NCBI RefSeq assembly: GCF_009363655.1
Contig: NZ_CP045394.1
Coordinates: forward strand, 62,001-126,000
Reading direction: 5' to 3'
DNA length: 64,000 nt
Source of the DNA: Roseovarius sp. THAF27
GTDB lineage: Bacteria > Pseudomonadota > Alphaproteobacteria > Rhodobacterales > Rhodobacteraceae
This document shows, in pieces, positions 34,733 to 43,951 of the stretch (positions are counted from its first letter, which is position 1; the number at the start of each line of letters is the position of its first letter). The position numbers were made by a program, and so were the translations under genes. Under the pieces are notes generated by a model, which made no database searches, had not been told where the DNA came from, and was given only the letters and a program-made list of their open reading frames with translations.

Positions 34733-36300
34733 AGCCAGGTTTGCCGCAGTTCGTTAGTGAGGACCCAAACCTCTTCCCGCGCACAGGTCTTGCCCTTGTT
34801 GCCGGCGGATTGACGGTTTTGACCCTTCCGCCGTTTTCTTGGCTCATCGCGGTCCCTGTCTCCTTCTCCGTGCTCTTTATTGTTCTCCGGAACATCTCAA
34901 CCTCGCGCGCTTTCCTTGTCGGTTGGGCTTTCGGACTGGGCCAATTCGGGATTGGAATTTCCTGGATCGCCGAGAGCTTTTACGTCGATGCCGAACGTTT
35001 CGGCGCACTGGCGATCCCAGCAGTAGTGGGACTGTCCGCCGGGCTAGCGATTTTCCCGGCCAGCGCAGCTATGCTTTTTGCCGCCATAATGCAGCATCGA
35101 GTTCTCCATGGTATTAAGGCGGGCCTTTTGCTTGCGACCTGCTGGATGGCCACGGAATGGCTGCGGGGTCATGTTCTGACAGGATTTCCGTGGAACCTTG
35201 CTGCATATGCTTTGGTCGATCACGCCGCGCTGCGACAGCCAGCGGCCTGGGTTGGAAGCTACGGCATGAGCTTTCTCACGGTCTTCATCGGCACCTTGCC
35301 AAGTGTTTTGATTGCGGTAGCGCCAAAGAGACGTCTGTCCGTTTTCGCGCTCTTTTCCGTTGCGATGACGGGTCTCTGGGGTGGCGGTACACTTTGGTCA
35401 AGTCAAGACGTTCCGCCGACAGACATTACATTGCGCATTGTTCAAGGCAATGTGCCGCAAGTCGAGAAGTGGGCACCGGGCAGCCGCAAGCGAACCTTGG
35501 AAAAATACCTGAGATTGTCTGTGCGACCCGGCCGTTTCGATCTGCTGCTTTGGCCGGAAACGGCTTTCCCCGGTTTTCTGGACGAGGACGCCATTGCGCG
35601 CACGCAAATATCTGCGGCTTTGCCAGACGGCAGGGTCCTTTTGACAGGTGCGCCGGACCGCGTAGAGGGAGATGGGGCAACCAGATATTTCAACACTGTA
35701 CAAGCCTATGACGGCAGCGGTGAGATTCTGGCGGGATATGCAAAACATCATCTCGTTCCGTTCGGGGAATATGTGCCCCTGAAAGGCTTGCTGCCCTTTG
35801 AGCGGCTGACAGAAGGGTTAGGCGATTTTACGCCAGGACCAGGGCCACGCACACTGGCGATCCCTGGGGCACCTCTGGTCGGGGTGGCGATCTGTTACGA
35901 GATCATTTTTCCGGGCCAGGTGGTCGATGAGCTTCTCCGTCCTGACTGGATATTCAACGGTACAAATGATGCATGGTTCGGAACCAGCATTGGACCTGAG
36001 CAACACCTCGCTTCCGCGCGCATGCGCGCGGTCGAGGAAGGGCTTCCCGTGGTCCGCGCGGCCAACACTGGGATATCCGCGATTATCGATGCCAGCGGAG
36101 AGATCGTCGCCCGTCTCGACATCGGGCAAACTGGTGTCATAGATGCCAGGCTTCCGGCAGCGCATGCGCCCACGCCTTACGCACGTTTCGGTGATTGGAC
36201 GTCGCTAGCGCTCATCTGTGCGGCCTGGGGCATAGCCTTTGCCGTCGGATTCACATGTCAACGTTTCAATCGCGAAAATACAAGATCGGAGGAATTGTGA
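34729..36300 (+). CDS. lnt: Apolipoprotein N-acyltransferase
   Basis: A 523-residue inner-membrane enzyme that adds the third acyl chain to lipoproteins. Multi-TM N-terminal half, then a nitrilase-fold domain with the Glu-Lys-Cys triad in LLLWPETAFPGF, YAKHHLVPFGEYVPLKG and VGVAICYEIIFPG. The triad is intact. Translationally coupled to lspA. With lgt at 61628 it completes a lipoprotein-maturation set in this island. Confidence 0.94.
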   Translation: MKPGLPQFVSEDPNLFPRTGLALVAGGLTVLTLPPFSWLIAVPVSFSVLFIVLRNISTSRAFLVGWAFGLGQFGIGISWIAESFYVDAERFGALAIPAVVGLSAGLAIFPASAAMLFAAIMQHRVLHGIKAGLLLATCWMATEWLRGHVLTGFPWNLAAYALVDHAALRQPAAWVGSYGMSFLTVFIGTLPSVLIAVAPKRRLSVFALFSVAMTGLWGGGTLWSSQDVPPTDITLRIVQGNVPQVEKWAPGSRKRTLEKYLRLSVRPGRFDLLLWPETAFPGFLDEDAIARTQISAALPDGRVLLTGAPDRVEGDGATRYFNTVQAYDGSGEILAGYAKHHLVPFGEYVPLKGLLPFERLTEGLGDFTPGPGPRTLAIPGAPLVGVAICYEIIFPGQVVDELLRPDWIFNGTNDAWFGTSIGPEQHLASARMRAVEEGLPVVRAANTGISAIIDASGEIVARLDIGQTGVIDARLPAAHAPTPYARFGDWTSLALICAAWGIAFAVGFTCQRFNRENTRSEEL

Positions 36301-36467
36301 TGCTGGTGCTCGCGGGATTTGTCGGAGGTACGATTTGGGGTGGCTATCTGGCGCGGCGACGGAAAGGGGACCGCCTGGATATGCTTCAATATGCGACAAG
36401 CTCCGGCATTGTCTTCGGCTTGCTCGCCTATTTCGCCTCGTTGATCTTCTTGCGCATCATATCCTGA
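36300..36467 (+). CDS. 55-residue two-TM protein coupled to lnt
   Basis: The ATG at 36300 overlaps the last base of the lnt stop and has GGAGG 9 bp upstream. The product has two hydrophobic helices (LVLAGFVGGTIWGGYLA and IVFGLLAYFASLIFLRI) separated by a basic loop RRRKGDRLDM. It is unrecognised. Size and position suggest a small subunit or regulator of a neighbouring membrane enzyme. Confidence 0.65.
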   Translation: MLVLAGFVGGTIWGGYLARRRKGDRLDMLQYATSSGIVFGLLAYFASLIFLRIIS

Positions 36468-36491
36468 AACTAGTTTTGTACGGGCGACGAA

Positions 36492-38417
36492 TTGAGACGG
36501 CTGATCCTCATTTCACTATATTTGTTCCTGTCGATTTTTGCATCAGGCTTGTTCGTTTGGGGTGCTGGCTACTTTCTGCTCAATGCCTCCGTTCCTGACT
36601 ATGAAGAGAACTTTAGCGTTGCGGGTATAGAAGGCCCGGTTAACGTCCTGAGAGATGCTTCAGCTATACCACACATTTCCGCCGGCTCCGCTGCAGACAG
36701 CTATTTCGCGCTCGGTTTCGTTCACGCGCAAGACCGGCTGGGGCAATTATTGAGGGCAAGGCGGACAGCGCAAGGTTTATTGCCACTTGAGCAGATAGCT
36801 GAACTTGAACCGTCGACATCGGATGCACTCGAAGCATATGCCGCAGGTGTCAACGCCTGGCTTGGGCTGGTGTCCGAAGGCGGGCGCGGCAGAGGCGCAC
36901 CTGAACTGTTGATCGCGGATGAGAGAACGATCGCGGCGTGGAGGCCCGTTGATAGCATCAATGTCGCAAACGCATTTCTGAACGATCTTCGCCCCGATAA
37001 ACTTCAGAACGAACTGTCTGGATTCCCAGATAACCAGATTCCGTCAGATCGACCCGCGACACCCGAGTTGTTTGCCGCTTCTCCAAGGGTCAAACTGACT
37101 GCGTGGGCGTTGCCCGAAGATCGGACTACTACCGGAGCACCGATGCTTGCGGCGGATATCAGTGGTCCTTTGTCACTGCCGTCCGAATGGTACTTGGCAG
37201 ACCTTCAAACGCCGGAAGGGGTCGCGATTGGCGCTACGATGCCAGGCGTGCCTTTCATTGTCGTTGGTCACAACGAGCGCGTCGCCTGGGCGTTCAGATC
37301 TTTTTCGCCAAATGAAATAGAAGAACCAGAAGTTTCCAAAGCTGCGCAGACAAGTGATTTCTTGATGATGCTCGACCGTCTGGCCAAGTCCGCCGGTGTG
37401 AACTATGCTCTGAACGCAACCATGAACAAGGTGCCAGATGGATTGGAGGTCCTAGCGGTCGACCGGACAACTCTGGCGGTTTGGCCTGAAAGCGAGGTCA
37501 AGCGTCCTGGATCATTTCAAGACGCCAGACTTGCAGTTCTCGATGATCGCCGGCCCGTATTCACTGTCGAGAGCGCGATTGCGGTTCAACGCGACACGGT
37601 CAGCGCTGTCGCGCGTACCCTTCTTCCGCTGATGGCAAAAGAGCTCTGGTTCGTGAGTTCCGCAAGCGACATCAAGGAGAACAAAGTCGGAAAGCTTCGC
37701 GAAGAAGTTTTGGACGAGCTTTCTCAATGGAATGGCGAGATGGGTCGCTACTCACTGGAACCGCTCGTGTTCTGGACATGGGTACGTGCTTTGCAAAGAC
37801 GCATACTTCAAGATGAGTTTCCATCTGCAACTGCGGTCTGGACCAGACCGAATCCTGATTTCCTATCCGCGGTCCTTTCAGATCGAAGAGGGAGCGCAAT
37901 CTGGTGCGACATCCGCCCGTCCGCCCGCATTGAGACCTGCCAGGATCAGGCTCGTGCAGCTCTGGATGATGCCATTGCCAAGCTTGTTGACCGGTACGGA
38001 AGCGATCCTTCAGTCTGGTTCTGGGGCGCGGAACACACACTGAATATGCAGTGGTCGCCAATCCAGTCGAACGGGATTATCAGCGATTTGTTGTCTCTCG
38101 AAGCGCCATACTCGGGTGACCCTTATACACTGATCGCTTCTGACAATGACCGCCCGGTCGCCTCCAGCGTCGGCACTAATTTTCAGGCAGTCATGTCGTT
38201 TTCGGATGAAAGCCTCTCCTATTTCATCACGCCTGCCGGTCAGTCCGGCCATCCGCTGTCACGTTTCTACGACAACCTGTTTCCTAGGTGGATGCAGAGC
38301 AAATACCTCGTGATGTCAACCGATCTATCTTTGGCCCGGGGTGGCGCAGTAGGAACTTCGCGACTTTCACCCTTATCCGCCTACAGCCGGGCAGTAAAAC
38401 AAGGGAGGAGCCGATAA
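36492..38417 (+). CDS. Penicillin-acylase family homologue lacking the usual nucleophile
   Basis: 641 residues from a TTG start. An N-terminal anchor (LILISLYLFLSIFASGLFVW) is followed by the Ntn-hydrolase pattern: VLRDASAIPHISAGS, ALGFVHAQDRLGQLLRARR, and later FIVVGHNERVAWAF. In active relatives autocleavage exposes a Ser in G-S-N-x-W; here the equivalent stretch reads VKLTAWAL, with Leu202 where Ser is expected and AADISG in place of the usual ANDPHL. So self-processing and acylase activity look unlikely. A remodelled, possibly structural, role is inferred. The stop overlaps ctaG. Confidence 0.8.
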   Translation: MRRLILISLYLFLSIFASGLFVWGAGYFLLNASVPDYEENFSVAGIEGPVNVLRDASAIPHISAGSAADSYFALGFVHAQDRLGQLLRARRTAQGLLPLEQIAELEPSTSDALEAYAAGVNAWLGLVSEGGRGRGAPELLIADERTIAAWRPVDSINVANAFLNDLRPDKLQNELSGFPDNQIPSDRPATPELFAASPRVKLTAWALPEDRTTTGAPMLAADISGPLSLPSEWYLADLQTPEGVAIGATMPGVPFIVVGHNERVAWAFRSFSPNEIEEPEVSKAAQTSDFLMMLDRLAKSAGVNYALNATMNKVPDGLEVLAVDRTTLAVWPESEVKRPGSFQDARLAVLDDRRPVFTVESAIAVQRDTVSAVARTLLPLMAKELWFVSSASDIKENKVGKLREEVLDELSQWNGEMGRYSLEPLVFWTWVRALQRRILQDEFPSATAVWTRPNPDFLSAVLSDRRGSAIWCDIRPSARIETCQDQARAALDDAIAKLVDRYGSDPSVWFWGAEHTLNMQWSPIQSNGIISDLLSLEAPYSGDPYTLIASDNDRPVASSVGTNFQAVMSFSDESLSYFITPAGQSGHPLSRFYDNLFPRWMQSKYLVMSTDLSLARGGAVGTSRLSPLSAYSRAVKQGRSR

Positions 38418-39406
38418 TCACATATTTCCTCCTTTTCGACCCGTTTGGATATGCGATTTCGCCAGTGTCCCTTGTTTCCGTCAGCTTGGCCGCATGGTAC
38501 TACATGCGCGGCCTCGCGCGATCCGCTCGTATTCGCGGGACGGTTTCTCTTTGGCGGCAGGCTATGTTCTTCGCTGGCTTGACCTGCATTTTCGTGGCCA
38601 CGAATGCGTCTCTGGCTTCATTGGGGCACAGCCTCTTTTCGGTGCACCAGGTGGAACATCTTCTCCTTCGCCTTGCAGGACCACTGCTCATCGCTGTTTC
38701 GCAGCCGTGGCGCATCCTGCAAGCCGGTTTGGAAAGTCGGTGGCGTCGATACCTCGGCGCGCTGGCGAACGCCTGGTTCGTGCGGTTCATGGCGCATCCG
38801 GCAACCGCCACTGCCTTGCTCATCGCTTCGCTCTTCGTCTGGCAGATACCGGTCCTTTACGGACTTGCGCAGCGCATCGCGGCGGTCGAGCTGCTCGCAC
38901 ATCTGGCGATGGTGCTGGCAGGGATCTGGTATTTCGGCATGCTTTTCGACTGGAGGGATCCCCCTGCCGGTGCGCGACGCGGAGCGAGGCTGATCTCCGG
39001 TTTTGTGGTGATTGTTTCAAACATTTTTCTGGGTTCCCTCACGACACTTAAGGAGGTGGCCCTTTATGCCTCCTACCAAACGACAGGCACCGGCTTATCT
39101 GCAACTTTATCCGATGAAACGATTGGTGGCTACGTGATCTGGGTCCCATCCTCGATGGTGATGATCGCCGCGATCATTCTGGTCATGAACGGCTGGAACG
39201 CTGCGGAAGTGCGTCGCTGGGATGCGCGATACGAACTGACGCGCGCCTCGAACTCCGCCGCGCTCGAATTTCCGGAAACGGCCGAAGAGTTGCGTCTGAA
39301 GGTTGCAAAGCCAAATCGTGACATGGGCCGGACGCTCGCCCTAGGCGCGTTGGTCATGTTCTTGATCGTCATGATAACGGTGGTGACGATTGTGTATGCA
39401 CTGTGA
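38414..39406 (+). CDS. ctaG: CtaG-like cytochrome c oxidase assembly protein (caa3_CtaG)
   Basis: About 330 residues, seven or more TMs, with GHSLFSVHQVEHLLLRLAGP, the histidine-rich hallmark of caa3_CtaG, and GYVIWVPSSMVMI near the end. The start is uncertain: GGGAGGAG at 38403-38410 is ideally placed for ATA at 38414 or ATC at 38417, but no ATG/GTG/TTG follows until GTG 38466 (inside the first TM). A start at 38288 would overlap the acylase gene by 130 bp. The junction ATAA looks like an ATGA coupling in which ATG became ATA. Confidence 0.85.
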   Translation: MITYFLLFDPFGYAISPVSLVSVSLAAWYYMRGLARSARIRGTVSLWRQAMFFAGLTCIFVATNASLASLGHSLFSVHQVEHLLLRLAGPLLIAVSQPWRILQAGLESRWRRYLGALANAWFVRFMAHPATATALLIASLFVWQIPVLYGLAQRIAAVELLAHLAMVLAGIWYFGMLFDWRDPPAGARRGARLISGFVVIVSNIFLGSLTTLKEVALYASYQTTGTGLSATLSDETIGGYVIWVPSSMVMIAAIILVMNGWNAAEVRRWDARYELTRASNSAALEFPETAEELRLKVAKPNRDMGRTLALGALVMFLIVMITVVTIVYAL

Positions 39407-39530
39407 TCGTTGCCATCCCGCCAGCACGCAATGCGCAGGCATGACGAGAACTGTTCACGAGGCACCTTGTCGCATCCCGCTTGCGGCTTGGCACGTTGTG
39501 ATACGCGCCGAAATGATATAGCAAACCGGT

Positions 39531-39701
39531 ATGGATGAGGGGACCGAAGCAACCGAGACGTCGGACCCTACGGCGAGCGATGTCAAGCGAACGACCAGAT
39601 CGAGCAATCGAATGGTGCTCTGGATTTTGCTGTGCGTTGCCGGTCTCTTTTTCGCAACGGCCTTTGGCGTGGCGATATTGGTAAAATATGGCCCGTACTG
39701 A
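39531..39701 (+). CDS. 56-residue single-TM protein
   Basis: The acidic, Thr/Ser-rich N-terminus (MDEGTEATETSDPTASDVKR) precedes one TM (MVLWILLCVAGLFFATAFGVAIL) and the tail VKYGPY. It sits between ctaG and the third SCO gene, overlapping the latter by 14 bp. Small one-TM proteins of this kind occur near oxidase assembly genes. The family is not recognised. Confidence 0.55.
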   Translation: MDEGTEATETSDPTASDVKRTTRSSNRMVLWILLCVAGLFFATAFGVAILVKYGPY

Positions 39702-40314
39702 CGCGACGATGACCCGCCGAGCGCTGCTCCGGCGCATGGGGTCCGCAGGACTGGTCGTGCCGCTGGCCGCCTGTAACGAGGCTGGATGGTATGGCGAGGA
39801 TGTAAGCGGGCTTTTACCCGACCTGTCTTTCACCATGACCCGGGCTCAGGACGGGACGCGCGTGACACAGGCCGATTACGAAGGACAGGTCGTCGCGCTG
39901 TTCTTTGGCTTTAGCTTCTGCCCCGATATCTGCCCGATGACACTCTCCAACCTGTCCGCTGTGGTCGATCAGCTGGGCGAGGACGCCGCGAAACTGTCGA
40001 TACTCTTCGTTACAGTGGACCCCGAGCGCGATACGCCCGAGGTGATGACGGAATACGCCGCCGCCTTCACGCCGTGCGTTGACGGGCTGATCGGCACGCC
40101 CAACCAACTGGCCCGTCTTGCCCGGCGCCTCAAAGTCACCTACAAGATCGAACCACATCAGCCGGACGACTTGACCTATGATGTATCGCACGGCAAGTCT
40201 GTCTATGTTTTCGATGCGCAAGGCGACGCGCGCGTCATATGGCCCGGTTTCGATACGCTACAGGCCGACATCGCTGGGGCCACCGGCGACATCCGCCGCG
40301 TGATGAGCGCCTGA
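39688..40314 (+). CDS. SCO1/SenC family lipoprotein (third copy)
   Basis: 208 residues (or 201 from the ATG at 39709). The N-terminus TRRALLRRMGSAGLVVPLAAC carries both a twin-arginine pattern and a lipobox (LAAC), so it is probably a Tat-exported lipoprotein, unlike the other two SCO copies, which look TM-anchored. Cu site: FSFCPDICPMTLSNL plus His in DVSHGKSVYVFD. It could be a substrate for the lipoprotein enzymes encoded here. Confidence 0.9.
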   Translation: MARTDATMTRRALLRRMGSAGLVVPLAACNEAGWYGEDVSGLLPDLSFTMTRAQDGTRVTQADYEGQVVALFFGFSFCPDICPMTLSNLSAVVDQLGEDAAKLSILFVTVDPERDTPEVMTEYAAAFTPCVDGLIGTPNQLARLARRLKVTYKIEPHQPDDLTYDVSHGKSVYVFDAQGDARVIWPGFDTLQADIAGATGDIRRVMSA

Positions 40315-40317
40315 AGG

Positions 40318-41226
40318 CTAAAGGTCTGCGTTGGCGGCGCGCATATTTCGCACCACCACCAAGAGGCCCAGAACGCTCATCATCGCGGGAGGAATCCAGA
40401 TGACGATGCCGCCGATCTGCTGATCCGTTACCGCAGAGATCGAAGGGAAATACCGCCCGCAGAATGCGTAATAGGGAAACAAGTCCACCGTGGCGAAGGA
40501 GATGAGCGCGCCTAGAATGATCTGCGGAAACATGACGCCCACGGCCAGCGCAGCGCGCCAGCCGAAACGCAACCACGCGGGCGGCGCGGGCCGAGTGTCC
40601 AGTACCAGCGCCCAGAACAAGATGCCGTCCACCGCCATCGACCAGTTCATCACCTGGTAGAGCACCGGGTCAAGCATGGCGGCGAAATGCACCGGCGGGA
40701 TCAGCCAGAACCAGAACAGTCCGACGAAGAGTATCACCGCTATGACGGGCTGCTGGATCGTGCGATAGATAACAATCACCAAGCGGCTGGCACAGAGCGC
40801 GCGCAACCATTCCGGCGCTCCCGCCAGCAGCACCGGGCCACCCGCGCTGAGCGCCAGCAGGACCGGGCCTACATGATGCATGGCGACGTGCTGCAACCGA
40901 TTAGTGAAGAACATGCGCTGTGCGAGATATTCGAACCCGGTCTGCGTAACGCCCCACAACAACACCAACCCCGTCCAGAAAGCCGCCTGCCGCAATCGGC
41001 TCACGCGGTCTCCCGGCGCGGTCCGCCGGAGCCCGCGCGCGAACCAGAGCCCCGACAGCGTCACCGCGAGATAGATCAGCCACGAGAATTGATAGGGCAG
41101 GATCGCCGGCATCTGCGCCGGAAAGTAGGTGGTTAGCGCCCAGAGAGCCGCGCCAAGCAGAACGATACTGCCATAGGCCAAAGTGTCGCTTGGCAAGGCA
41201 TTGGCTTCGAGTTTCTGAATGGTCAT
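40318..41226 (-). CDS. CtaG-like oxidase assembly protein (second, divergent copy)
   Basis: 302 residues from ATG 41226, seven to eight TMs, with LQHVAMHHVGPVLLALSAGGP (the CtaG histidine cluster) and GGIVIWIPPAMMSVLGLL. It converges on the SCO lipoprotein gene with 3 bp between stops. It resembles the copy at 38414 in topology but has different loops. Likely a copper-handling membrane protein for a haem-copper oxidase. Confidence 0.85.
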   Translation of the reverse strand: MTIQKLEANALPSDTLAYGSIVLLGAALWALTTYFPAQMPAILPYQFSWLIYLAVTLSGLWFARGLRRTAPGDRVSRLRQAAFWTGLVLLWGVTQTGFEYLAQRMFFTNRLQHVAMHHVGPVLLALSAGGPVLLAGAPEWLRALCASRLVIVIYRTIQQPVIAVILFVGLFWFWLIPPVHFAAMLDPVLYQVMNWSMAVDGILFWALVLDTRPAPPAWLRFGWRAALAVGVMFPQIILGALISFATVDLFPYYAFCGRYFPSISAVTDQQIGGIVIWIPPAMMSVLGLLVVVRNMRAANADL

Positions 41227-41506
41227 GGTCGCGATGGTCTTTTGATCGATTGGAAGACGCAACGCAAGACACAAGTATGTGGCAATTTGTGTGCCCGCCC
41301 TGTCAGAGCCTGAGGTGATGATCGGCCAATGATCAGCCGCCGGCCAAGCCTCCGCATAGCTCTGTCGCTATCGCACCGTCCCAGTTGCAGATCACTGTAA
41401 TATGAGTTGTTGGTCGTAAGTTTTCGCTTGCAGCGATCGTAACTCGATCTTTGGTGTAATATTTTTGAGGTTGTTGTTTCATTTTCGCGCAGAACCTATT
41501 GAGGCG

Positions 41507-41977
41507 TTAAGTATCACTCTGGGAAGGCACGAGCGCTTGTTCGAATGCTTTCAGCGTTGTCTCGCTGACGTGGTGTTCAATACCCTCCGCATCGCGTTCC
41601 GCGGTCTCCTCGTCGATCCCGAGGCTCAGGAGAAACGCGACTACGATCCTGTGGCGTCGACGGCAGGCTTCGGCCAACTCCTGCCCGGCATCGGTGAGGA
41701 ATATCGCGCGATAAGGTTCCCGCCGCACCAGGCCAGCAGCCTTGAGCCGCGATATGTTCTTGGTCACGGTCGGCGGCTTTACTCCAAACCGTTCGGCAAT
41801 TTCCACCGGCCTTGCCTCACCGCGCGACTCGATCAGTTCCGCAATCAGTTCAACGTAATCTTCTGCCATTTCACTCTCATGCGCCTGACGCACGGTCGCG
41901 AAACCCTCAGCCTGTGATTCGGGAGCCCTTTCTACAATTTCGAACGTTTCACGTTCTTGTGATTGCAACTTTGTCAT
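41507..41977 (-). CDS. mntR: MntR-type manganese-responsive regulator (DtxR family)
   Basis: 156 residues from ATG 41977. The winged HTH spans YVELIAELIESRGEARPVEI then ERFGVKPPTVTKNISRLKAAGL. The metal-binding helix follows with RHRIVVAFLLSLGIDEETAERDAEGIEHHVSE, where the E-x2-H-H-type ligands of MntR are visible. It lacks the DtxR SH3 extension. Divergent from the di-haem peroxidase operon; the palindrome at 42032-42055 lies between them. Confidence 0.92.
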   Translation of the reverse strand: MTKLQSQERETFEIVERAPESQAEGFATVRQAHESEMAEDYVELIAELIESRGEARPVEIAERFGVKPPTVTKNISRLKAAGLVRREPYRAIFLTDAGQELAEACRRRHRIVVAFLLSLGIDEETAERDAEGIEHHVSETTLKAFEQALVPSQSDT

Positions 41978-42031
41978 ACTTGGGACTGTGCGGCGAAACA
42001 GCGGGATTGACAACTTGTTTGCTTCGGGTAG

Positions 42032-42055
42032 AAAACTTAGCCATGTCTAACTTTT
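42032..42055. promoter_or_regulatory. 24-bp palindrome, candidate MntR operator
   Basis: Arms AAAACTTAG and CTAACTTTT flank CCATGT; the arms mismatch at one position. A TTGACA at 42007-42012 places a likely -10 at its left edge, so binding would block the promoter of the operon at 42074. Repression by Mn-MntR is inferred from location and symmetry. Confidence 0.6.
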
Positions 42056-42073
42056 GCCTTGGAGACCGTGGTG

Positions 42074-43951
42074 ATGCTAAATATTATGAGAGTGCTGCTC
42101 GCCACACTCGCAAGTGCGCTCCTCCTGTCCGGACCTGTCGCGGCGACGCCGGCCAAGGAGGCGCCCTGGCTTCCCGACGCAGCGGCCTATCGGCTGACGC
42201 TCTTTCTTGGAAACCTCGCGCCTCTGCCCTGGGACGACATCAGGACCGCCTGGACGGAACCCTACCGGGGTTCGGAATTCTCTGTCGGAGCGCTGGCGTG
42301 GCTGGACCGCGAAAGCAAAATCGAGCCTGACGCTCTCATGGACGCCATGATGCGCGAAGACCGGCAGGCGGTTTTTGCCGAGGCGACGCGGCTCATCGCG
42401 CTCAGGATCGAAGAGGAACTGGACCGGTCTCTCGCGGCCGAAGAATCGGCGACAGCACAGCAGGCCGTACGAACGGCACGCGAACTCTACCGCGCGTTCG
42501 AGGACGGCGTCGCGGCCGCCGATTCGGAGGCTGCGAGACGGATCGGCCTGGCTTGGCTGGAGCTCAATAGCAGCACCGGGTTCTCTGGCGTACTTGGCGC
42601 AGGCTCAACATCTGCGGATCGCGAGACCATGGAAGCGGCGCGCACAGTGATCTCCAGCTATCTTGCGGAAAACTATCTTTTGGACAGCTTCGCTCCGCGT
42701 CGGGCGTTAAGCGCCCTGCCGGAAACCGCCGTGCTCAGCGGTCGCGCCATCGAGGTGCCGCCAAGCCTGCCACCGGGCTCCGACATCTTCGATCAGGACC
42801 CGTTGCCACTGCTCGTCCTCAATTTTGAGGAGCAGGACATCGACGAGACCGACCTGCCGCTCGTCGCTTTCGGCGACATGCTGTTCGACAGCGCGCAGAT
42901 CTTCGGAAGCCCCGCGCGCGATCTCGGGATCACCTGCTCGACGTGTCACAACCGCTCGGACATCAACCAGCGGCTTTTCGTTCCGGGCGCAAGCCACCAG
43001 CCAGGCGCGATCGACGTCGACGGCGCCTTTTTCAACCCGATCTTCAACGACCGGCGCGACGACCCGCTCGACATTCCGAGCCTGCGCGGCTTGCGTTTTA
43101 CAGGTCCCTACGGCCGCGATGGCCGTTTCGCCTCCCTGCGCGATTTCACCCGCAACGTGATCGTCAACGAGTTCGGCGGGGATGAACCGACGCCCTTCAT
43201 GCTGGACGCTCTCGTCGCCTACATGCTCGAGTTCGACTTCCTGCCGAATTCCATGCTGACGACCGATGGCCGCCTGACCGACGCGGCCCCGGAAGTCGCC
43301 CGGCGTGGCGAGGAGATCTTCAACCAGCCCTTTGCCGGGCTCGGCGATCGCTCCTGCGCCAGCTGCCATGTGCCAGATGCGAACTTCCTCGACCGGCAGG
43401 CCCACGACATAGGCTCCGTTGCGCCAGCCTATGAAGGTGCCCGTGCCGGTGCGCTGGACACGCCCACGCTGCTCGGCACGGCCTATACCGCGCCCTACTT
43501 CCATGACGGATCTCTGCCGACGCTGGCCGCTGTCGTGGACTGGTTCGACGAAACGAAAGCGCTCGGGCTGACCGAGGAAGACCGCGCGTCCCTGACCGCC
43601 TATCTCGAGACCGTGGGTGCGGCGGACGAACCCTACGAGGCGTTCGACACCGAGAATACCGCTTTCCGGCTGGCATTCGCCGAATTGACGACCTTCGCCT
43701 CGACACTCGACACGCTACTGCCGCGGCGGGACGCAGAGCACATCCTGCTGCTGACTGACACCGTGGCCGCGGACCTCTCGGCGGACGCCAGCACCATGTC
43801 GAACCTTGCTGCGCGGCCCGAGGTCTACGCGTTGGCTGAGCGGCTGGCCGCGGTCGGCGCCGCCGTCCGTGCCGATGACTGGGCGACCGCCGAAGCAAGC
43901 TGGACCGCGTTCAAGTCCGAAGCCGCCGCAATCGAAGAGAGGGCATTCTGA
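42074..43951 (+). CDS. Di-haem cytochrome c peroxidase/MauG-like protein
   Basis: 625 residues with a signal peptide ending VAATPA. An unusual 200-residue helical N-terminal domain precedes the peroxidase-like half. Two haem-binding motifs, TCSTCHNRSD and SCASCHVPD, plus RGLRFTGPYGRDGRFASLRDF and APYFHDGSLPTLAAVVDWF (MauG/CcP landmarks) are present. A further C-terminal helical extension of about 90 residues follows. It could be a peroxidase or a di-haem oxidase. It requires cytochrome c maturation, which fits the ccm genes. GGAG lies 9 bp before the ATG. Coupled (1-bp overlap) to an ABC binding protein. Confidence 0.85.
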   Translation: MLNIMRVLLATLASALLLSGPVAATPAKEAPWLPDAAAYRLTLFLGNLAPLPWDDIRTAWTEPYRGSEFSVGALAWLDRESKIEPDALMDAMMREDRQAVFAEATRLIALRIEEELDRSLAAEESATAQQAVRTARELYRAFEDGVAAADSEAARRIGLAWLELNSSTGFSGVLGAGSTSADRETMEAARTVISSYLAENYLLDSFAPRRALSALPETAVLSGRAIEVPPSLPPGSDIFDQDPLPLLVLNFEEQDIDETDLPLVAFGDMLFDSAQIFGSPARDLGITCSTCHNRSDINQRLFVPGASHQPGAIDVDGAFFNPIFNDRRDDPLDIPSLRGLRFTGPYGRDGRFASLRDFTRNVIVNEFGGDEPTPFMLDALVAYMLEFDFLPNSMLTTDGRLTDAAPEVARRGEEIFNQPFAGLGDRSCASCHVPDANFLDRQAHDIGSVAPAYEGARAGALDTPTLLGTAYTAPYFHDGSLPTLAAVVDWFDETKALGLTEEDRASLTAYLETVGAADEPYEAFDTENTAFRLAFAELTTFASTLDTLLPRRDAEHILLLTDTVAADLSADASTMSNLAARPEVYALAERLAAVGAAVRADDWATAEASWTAFKSEAAAIEERAF

